DNA of 64,000 nt. It comes from Microvirga sp. Its GTDB lineage: Bacteria > Pseudomonadota > Alphaproteobacteria > Rhizobiales > Beijerinckiaceae. The position numbers and the translations under genes are program-made. The DNA lies in assembly GCA_029266525.1 (NCBI GenBank), contig JAQSWQ010000030.1, positions 1 to 64,000 of the forward strand. The letters run 5' to 3'. Shown in pieces: positions 57,895-64,000 of the stretch (the stretch's first letter is position 1; each line of letters opens with the position of its first letter). The notes beneath the pieces were generated by a model, which was not told the DNA's origin, did no database searches, and worked only from the letters and a program-made list of their open reading frames with translations.

Positions 57895-58332
57895 CTATTG
57901 GGTGCGTTCTGGACGATCCTCTTGCACGTTTCGCACAGTCGGATCAGACGCCAACCGCTCCACCCCACGAGCGGTCAGTTCCATGACCACGTACGGTGTT
58001 CCCTCAATGGGCTGGATAACTGGGGCGTCGGGGCCGCGCAGGCGATCTATGAGCCGCTTTTTTGCGGTCTCGACCTGCGGACTCGTCTCATCCCCGTGCT
58101 CAGGAGGGGCTACACTGACGATCGCACGGACGCCGCCGTACTGAGCGGCGTTAGCCTTCAGAGTCTTTAGCTTGCTCTCAAGTGTGGCGCTCTTGGATGG
58201 TAGTGATTCAGTGGCCATAAGCTCCGCAATAAGGAAATGAGGAAATGCAAGGAAGATACCGCAGCATACGACGACGCACCATCCTCGCGCTCCCGTCGCG
58301 TGGCCCTCTCGATCTAGGCGGCCATACCACAT
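57895..58332 (-). CDS. Standalone protein resembling a subtilase propeptide (inhibitor I9-like)
   Basis: 145 aa; VRAIVSVAPP...AKKRLIDRLRGPDAPVIQPIEGTPYVVMELTARGVERLASDPTVRNVQEDRPE aligns with the propeptide of the adjacent subtilase. Confidence 0.6.
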   Translation of the reverse strand: MWYGRLDREGHATGARGWCVVVCCGIFLAFPHFLIAELMATESLPSKSATLESKLKTLKANAAQYGGVRAIVSVAPPEHGDETSPQVETAKKRLIDRLRGPDAPVIQPIEGTPYVVMELTARGVERLASDPTVRNVQEDRPERTQ

Positions 58333-58441
58333 GCTTTACAGCGTCCTTCGGGCTCAGCCATTGTTCGTTGAGGCCAAACCGGACCACCACCCCTTACACC
58401 CTTTGAGCCCCCGAAGAAAGGGAGCGTTTCAGAACGACCCT

Positions 58442-60870
58442 TTATCGCGCTCCGAGTGCAAAAAGTTGGTCCGCTGGTGACTTCAAGTCGTACCCACCAA
58501 TGCCGTTCCCCGGGTCACCTTGTGCGTAAACCGGCGCGAACTTACCGGATCCATCCTTCTTCAAAAGCCAAATCGTCCCCGTTCCCGGTCGATAAAGGCC
58601 GAGATGATCGAGCTTTCCATTGCCGTCATAGTCAAAAGCGAACACTCGATCGGCTGGCGACTTAAGATCGTATCCGCCAATGCCATTCCCCGGATCACCT
58701 TGCGCATAAACCGGCGCGAACTTTCCGGATCCATCTTTCTTAAGAATCCAGATGGTCCCCGTTCCCGGTCGATACAGAGCGAGATGATCAAGCTTCCCGC
58801 TGCTGTCATAGTCGAAAGCGAACGCACGGTCGGTTGGAGACTTCAGGTCATACCCACCGATGCCGCTTCCCGGATCTCCTTGCGCGTAAACCGGCGTGAA
58901 TTTGCCAGTGGGATCTTTCTTCAAAATCCAGATCGTGCCCGTTCCGGGCCGATACAGAGCGAGATGATCAAGCTTCCCGCTGCTGTCGTAGTCGAAAGCG
59001 AACGCTCGGTCGGCTGGAGACTTCAAGTCATACCCGCCGATACCGCTTCCCGGATCTCCTTGGGCATAGACCGGCGCGAACTTACCCGTCGGATCCTTTC
59101 TCAAAATCCAGATCGTGCCCGTTCCGGGCCGATACAGCGCGAGATGATCGAGCTTGCCGCTGCTGTTATAATCGAAGGCGAACGCTTGGTCCGCCGGTGA
59201 CTTTAGATCGTACCCGCCAACGCCGCTACCGGGATCACCTTGCGCGTAAACGGGTGTGAAATCCCCACACGCGTCATTTCTCAAGGTCCAGATGGTCCCG
59301 GTACCTGGCCGGTAGAACACTACGTGGTCCAGCTTCCCGCTGCTATCGTAGTCGAAAGCGAACGCTCGGTCGGCTGGGGACTTCAGGTCATACCCACCGA
59401 TACCGCTTCCCGGATCCCCTTGGGCGTAGACAGGCGTGAACTTACCGGCCCCGTCCTTCTTCAGGATCCAGATCGTGCCCGTGCCCGGCCGGTACAAAGC
59501 CATTTGCCTTGGTTCGCTGTGCCGCTGCTGGAGTTTTTCGAGCGCCGCCGCGACATCGATACGAGGCCGAGCAATGCCATTCGGTATGCGAGTGTCTACG
59601 ATACTTCGCCCGTTCCCTTTCAACGCGTTCTCAACATCGTCGACCGTGGAATTGGTGCAAACGGACCGAAGCGCTGTGATTGCACCGGCGACATGTGGAG
59701 TCGCCATGGACGTACCATTGAAGGGAGCGAACCCCCCGCCTGGAACCGATGAGTTAATACTGGAGCCCGGCGCCAAGAGATCAACCATTGATGCGCTGTT
59801 CGAAAACGACGAAAGGGAGTCAGTTTTCGTCGTCGCTCCGACCGTTACGGCTTCGGTAATGCAGCCGGGTGAGTTCACGGCGTTGGTGAAGCCGTCATTG
59901 CCCGACGCAATTACGGTTGCGATCCCCATCCCGCGCAGTGTCTGGATGATTGGACGGCGAGTATCGGCGGCGCACGGGTTTGTCTGCATGCCGCCGCCGA
60001 GGCTCATATTGGCAGCTGAGATCCCGCCTACGGGACCACGGGCGAGGTCTCGCACGTGTCCAAGCGCCCTGATTTGGTCCGATGGAAAGGTGAGGGTGCA
60101 CGGAGAGGCTTCACCCGCATTTGCGCAGGGCGTTGGCCCGCCTGCGCGATCGTCGAAGCGGCTAAATACCTGAACGGCAATAATGTTGGCGTCGGGAGCC
60201 ATCCCCGAAAAGTTCGCGCCGCGACCGGCGGCAATACCCGCTACATGTGTCCCGTGATTGCACCCGCTCACGCCGCACGGCGCCCCGCGCCAGGGCCAAC
60301 CTGTTGATTGCTCCCGTCGGGACACACGGTGGTCGAACCCTGGCTCGGCGAACTCGTCGAAAAGCAAGCTTCAGCCGTCACTCTTCCTGCCAAAAAAGGG
60401 TGGCTCGCATCGACGCCGGTGTCGAGAATGGCCACAGCCCTGCCAGCGCCGCGTGCACCTCTTGCCCATGCATCCGGCGCCCGAACAAGCGGGCCGCTTT
60501 GCGCTAGCACGGCCTTTTCAGGGATGTCCTCCTGGACTGCGGCGACATCGCCGCTTTCGATCAGCCGCTGCAATTCAGCGCTACTAACCTCCAAGACAAT
60601 GAACGGCATATCATGGATCGGCTCGACTCGTAGAGCGTTCGCGGCGAGCATACTCGCGGCGATGCGCGATTTCGCGGCGGCAGCTTCCGGCGTCTGAACG
60701 CCAGTGGCAGCTTGCGGCGCGCGCACAGCGGCGATGACTCTTATCAAGGGTTTGGTCGAGGCGGCAGCCCGAACCGCCGCAGCGCCTTGAACTTGGTCTT
60801 GAGCCTCTGCATTGGGTCCGGCCAGCAGCAAAACAAAGGCCGCAGCAAACGCTCCTAATGTTCGTGCCAT
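58442..60870 (-). pseudogene. S8 family subtilisin-like protease with C-terminal tandem repeats, frame-disrupted
   Basis: Catalytic motifs AVAILDTGVDASHP (frame 1), HGTHVAG and NGTSMATPHVAG (frame 2); break at CCCC 60283-60286. Confidence 0.85.
58445..59503 (-). repeat. Six tandem 60-aa (180-bp) repeats in the subtilase C-terminus
   Basis: Consensus LALYRPGTGTIWILKKDGSGKFAPVYAQGDPGSGIGGYDLKSPADRAFAFDYDSSGKLDH; five full copies plus 53 aa. Confidence 0.97.
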
Positions 60871-61215
60871 CGAACGCACTCCTCTTTGACCAGCTGAACC
60901 CGTTGCAGGAACCTCAAGTCCCGCACGCAAGCAGCACGCGTGCATACGATAAGAGTCCCATCCAAACCCGGCGTTGTCAAGCCAGGGTAGCTTGACTGTA
61001 GGTTTGCGGCCAGGAGCTATGACGCGGAGTGGCAGCTAACGTCCCAATACAGTGTCTACGACACGGTGCGGCGTGGGGCGGGAGCCCATTTAACGGCCCC
61101 TACATCACCCAGCAGTTTCCGTTGCACAGTGACGGGTGATGCCCTCTTTTTTCGTGGCGGCGCCCCCGCCGCCTTTGGGGGCCTGCTTGCGTGTTGCGCG
61201 AGGGCCCTGCCTCAC

Positions 61216-61241
61216 CCCACTCGGGCTTACGCCCGAGTGGG
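61216..61241. terminator. Hairpin, possible terminator
   Basis: CCCACTCGGGC-TTAC-GCCCGAGTGGG, 11-bp perfect arms; no T-run seen. Confidence 0.4.
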
Positions 61242-61465
61242 CTCTGTCCCGTTCGGGAGAGCGGGTGCGCCACCCCCCCCCCGGGAGTGCCCGGGCGAAG
61301 GTGCGGCAATGTCAAAGAGCGAAGCGGGGGGAGCAGGACGCCAGGGCCGGCTCGATATTTTTTGAACGCCAGGACACCTGGCGTCCCGCACGGCGATTTC
61401 TGTTCCAAGGCCTTCCTGGCCCGTAGGAGCGTGCTATCTCCAAAGGGCAACGCAGGCATGGGGTG

Positions 61466-61801
61466 TTACAGAATCGCCTCGACACCCTTTGCTTTCGCAA
61501 GCGAGAGGAGCTTGAGGGATGGTCCGCTCGGCCGCTTCTCGCCGCGCTCCCACTGGCTTACGAGCGACGTCCCAACATTGAGCGTGAGCGCGAAGATCGC
61601 TTGGCTCATATGGGCTTGCTCGCGGATGCTCTTAATGTCTTCCGGCTTGAGGTCCTCCACCGGGGTGAGACAAGCGGCGTCGAACCGGCGCATCGTGGCC
61701 TTGTCGACGGCGCCTGCCTTGTGCAGGCCCTGCATGGCCAGATGAGCGCTCCGCAGCGCCTCGCTCCGGTACGTCCGCCGCTTGCTCGTGCCCTGCTTCA
61801 T
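61466..61801 (-). CDS. HTH antitoxin (HigA/NadS-like, XRE type)
   Basis: MKQGTSKRRTYRSEAL...LKPEDIKSIREQAHMSQAIFALTLNVGTSLVSQWERGEKRPSGPSLKLLSLAKAKGVEAI; alternative start at 61822. Confidence 0.88.
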   Translation of the reverse strand: MKQGTSKRRTYRSEALRSAHLAMQGLHKAGAVDKATMRRFDAACLTPVEDLKPEDIKSIREQAHMSQAIFALTLNVGTSLVSQWERGEKRPSGPSLKLLSLAKAKGVEAIL

Positions 61802-61956
61802 GTTCCTGCGACCGGGATCCATTCCTTGGCTTCCACCAGCGCCGCGACCGTCCCCTCGGCGAGCGCCGCCACATGCTTCGCAAGCTCCCGATCATCTCCT
61901 CTTCGCCCGTTCCCGACGGGCAAGCCGCGCGAACCGCTCGTCTTGAATACCTGCAT
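61798..61956 (-). pseudogene. Degenerate RelE/HigB-like toxin remnant
   Basis: MQVFKT start; RFARLARRERAKRR in an adjacent frame; 52-aa remaining ORF overlaps the antitoxin start (ATGA). Confidence 0.6.
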
Positions 61957-61971
61957 CCCCTAGCCCCGAGC

Positions 61972-62000
61972 TGATCTATAGCACCGGGTGCTATAGATCA
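61972..62000. promoter_or_regulatory. Perfect palindrome, probable autoregulatory operator of the toxin-antitoxin module
   Basis: TGATCTATAGCACC-G-GGTGCTATAGATCA: 14-bp perfect arms, 1-bp centre. Confidence 0.7.
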
Positions 62001-62040
62001 AGACGAATGCCGGGTTTTTGTCGCGCACAGAACTCGGCCC

Positions 62041-63249
62041 CTACCGCAGCTCCGGCGTCGCACTGAACAGCCGGCGGTGCTCCTCGAGGGCGTAGTTGTC
62101 GGTCATGCCGGCGATGTAGTCGGCGACTCGGCGGGCCACGCGCCCCTCGCCAGCCCGCTCCAAGCCTGAGCGCCACTCCTCGGGCATGGCGGAGGGCTCC
62201 GCGGTGAAGCGGCCGAAGAGGTCGCGCACCACTGCCTCGGCCTTGACGCGGACCGCGACGACGCGCGGATGGCGGTACATGCGCGGGTGGAGGAAGGCCT
62301 TGATCGCCGCGTCCGCCGCAGCCATCGGCGCCGAGAAGGCGACGACCGGGCCGTCGGCGGCGCGGATCGCCTCGGCCTCGGGCGGCGCAAGCGCGGCAAG
62401 ACGGCGCTCGCTCTCGCCGATCACGTCCTCGACGAAGCGGGTGATCACCCGCCGGACGACCTCGTGGATGCGGCGCGGCGGCTCGAGCCCGGGATAGCGG
62501 ACGTCGACCTCGGCCAGGAGGTCGGCGACGAACGCCACCTTTCGAAGCTCCTCGATCGGGAACAGCCCGGCCCTCAGCCCGTCGTCGATGTCGTGGGCGT
62601 TGTAGGCGATGTCGTCGGCAAGCGCCGCGCCTTGGGCCTCGGCCGAGGCGAAGGTCGAGAGCCCGAGAGGCTGCCGGGCGTCGTATTCGAGGATCGCGAG
62701 CGGCACGCCCTGATCGGCGTAGCGGGTCGTCGGACGCCCGTCCCGGTCCACAAGCGGCCCGTTGTGCTTCACGAGCCCTTCGAGCGTCTCCCAGGTGAGG
62801 TTGAGACCGTCGAACTCCGCGTAGCGCCGCTCGAGCCGCGTGACGAGCCTGAGCGCCTGGGCGTTGTGGTCGAAGCCGCCGAAAGCGGCCATGCAGGCGG
62901 CGAGCGCGTCCTCGCCGGTGTGGCCGAACGGCGTGTGGCCGAGGTCGTGCGAGAGAGCGAGCGCCTCGGCAAGGTCCTCGTCGAGCCCCAAGGCCCGCGC
63001 CAGCGCCCGCGCGATCTGGCTCACCTCGATCGAATGGGTGAGGCGCGTGCGGTAATGGTCGCCCTCGTGGAAGACGAAGACCTGGGTCTTGTGCTTCAGC
63101 CGGCGGAAGGCGCTCGAATGGACGATACGGTCGCGGTCGCGCTGGAACGCGCTGCGGGTCGGCGAGGCCGGCTCGGCATGGAGGCGGCCGCGGCTCCGGG
63201 AGGGGTCGCAGGCGTAGGGGGCGCGCCATCGTTCGCCGAAACGGTGCAA
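62041..63249 (-). CDS. dgt: Deoxyguanosinetriphosphate triphosphohydrolase-like protein
   Basis: [46 protein letters not shown] start (LHRFGERW) proposed because the longer ORF overlaps divergent erpA. Confidence 0.9.
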   Translation of the reverse strand: MHRFGERWRAPYACDPSRSRGRLHAEPASPTRSAFQRDRDRIVHSSAFRRLKHKTQVFVFHEGDHYRTRLTHSIEVSQIARALARALGLDEDLAEALALSHDLGHTPFGHTGEDALAACMAAFGGFDHNAQALRLVTRLERRYAEFDGLNLTWETLEGLVKHNGPLVDRDGRPTTRYADQGVPLAILEYDARQPLGLSTFASAEAQGAALADDIAYNAHDIDDGLRAGLFPIEELRKVAFVADLLAEVDVRYPGLEPPRRIHEVVRRVITRFVEDVIGESERRLAALAPPEAEAIRAADGPVVAFSAPMAAADAAIKAFLHPRMYRHPRVVAVRVKAEAVVRDLFGRFTAEPSAMPEEWRSGLERAGEGRVARRVADYIAGMTDNYALEEHRRLFSATPELR

Positions 63250-63338
63250 CTTCGCCCCCGATTGAACCGGCCCTGCCCCGCGCTTACCTTCCGGCCATGC
63301 GTCGGGGCAAGCAAGGCTTGCCTTTGAAGGGTGGACGA

Positions 63339-63665
63339 ATGACCGGTCTCTCTCTGAGCGAGCGCGCCGCAAGGCGCATCAACGACATCATGGCCGGCGA
63401 GCCGACCGGCTCGATGCTGCGGATCAGCGTCAACGGCGGCGGCTGCTCGGGCTTCTCCTACGCCTTCGAGGTCGACCGGGCGCGGCAGGAGGACGACATC
63501 CTGATCGAGCGCGACGGCGCCAAGGTCGTGGTCGACCAGGTCTCGCTCCAGTACATGGAGGGCTCGACCATCGATTTCGTCGACGACCTCATCGGCCAGT
63601 CCTTCAAGATCGAGAACCCCCACGCCACCGCCTCCTGCGGCTGCGGCACCTCGTTCTCGATGTGA
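63339..63665 (+). CDS. erpA: Iron-sulfur cluster insertion protein ErpA/IscA type
   Basis: 108 aa; [19 protein letters not shown]...[16 protein letters not shown]. Confidence 0.94.
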   Translation: MTGLSLSERAARRINDIMAGEPTGSMLRISVNGGGCSGFSYAFEVDRARQEDDILIERDGAKVVVDQVSLQYMEGSTIDFVDDLIGQSFKIENPHATASCGCGTSFSM

Positions 63666-64000
63666 GGCAGGGCGCCCAAAGGAATACGGTGCCCAGTCAC
63701 TCAGAACATTGTTTTTACAGGGCTTTTTCAGACAGCGTGTAGCAAGAATGTAGCACGCCGGAGGAGCATCCGGCAAGTCCGAGGCAGGGCGCCCGAGAGC
63801 GCCTGCTGGACTAGATCAGACCAGCACTTCGGGGATAGCCGAGGAGACAAATTAGGGCATGGTTTGCCGCCAGCGGAGAAATGCCCATGATGTGATCGCC
63901 TGATCACGAAACGGCCCTGACTTCCCGCACACGCCTTTGAACTCGCGAGATCTACCGGTCGTCAACGGCGCACCCCGTGCCTTGTGCCGCGAGCACATCC

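Noticed and set aside
61100-61459. 119-aa minus ORF and overlapping ORFs between the subtilase and antitoxin genes
   Set aside because: They run across hairpins and a C10 tract, have no recognisable domain and overlap on both strands; not supported as coding.
63250-63372. Upstream extension of dgt ([12 protein letters not shown]...)
   Set aside because: It overlaps the divergent erpA start; a downstream TTG start before HRFGERW is more plausible.
63700-64000. Possible integration site (TGTAGCAAGAATGTAGCA direct repeat) after erpA
   Set aside because: Short repeat, no integrase or tRNA visible before the window end; insufficient evidence.

Overview
This is a GC-rich 64-kb chromosomal window from an alphaproteobacterium, most likely Hyphomicrobiales (inferred from gene content and order). 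Much of it is a conserved housekeeping block: trmFO, squalene/phytoene-synthase-like and Mth938-like genes, secF-secD-yajC, M23 peptidase, pcm, surE, serS, tatCBA, scpBA, nagZ, SPOR protein, argS, dgt and erpA. It also carries pccB, an ATP12/HAD/RluA-type/crcB group, an HWE-type PAS kinase, ctaA, a nepR-ecfG general stress response pair, and an ArsR/SRPBCC/DUF1428/VOC/GST cluster. Accessory or unusual content: (i) a BIME-like array of alternating palindromes next to a GIY-YIG nuclease gene; (ii) two copies of a promoter-equipped structured-RNA-like element, at the left edge and before trmFO; (iii) an exopolysaccharide locus with three frame-disrupted genes, bracketed by two direct copies of a ~97-bp palindromic element that fits exactly between convergent stop codons; (iv) an argS-dgt insertion with a frame-disrupted subtilase carrying six 60-aa tandem repeats, a standalone protein resembling the subtilase propeptide, and a decayed toxin beside an intact antitoxin with a 29-bp palindromic operator; (v) a seryl-tRNA synthetase with an in-frame insert of about 70 aa; (vi) two good EcfG-type promoters. 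All calls come from reading the sequence and supplied ORFs. No database search was run.
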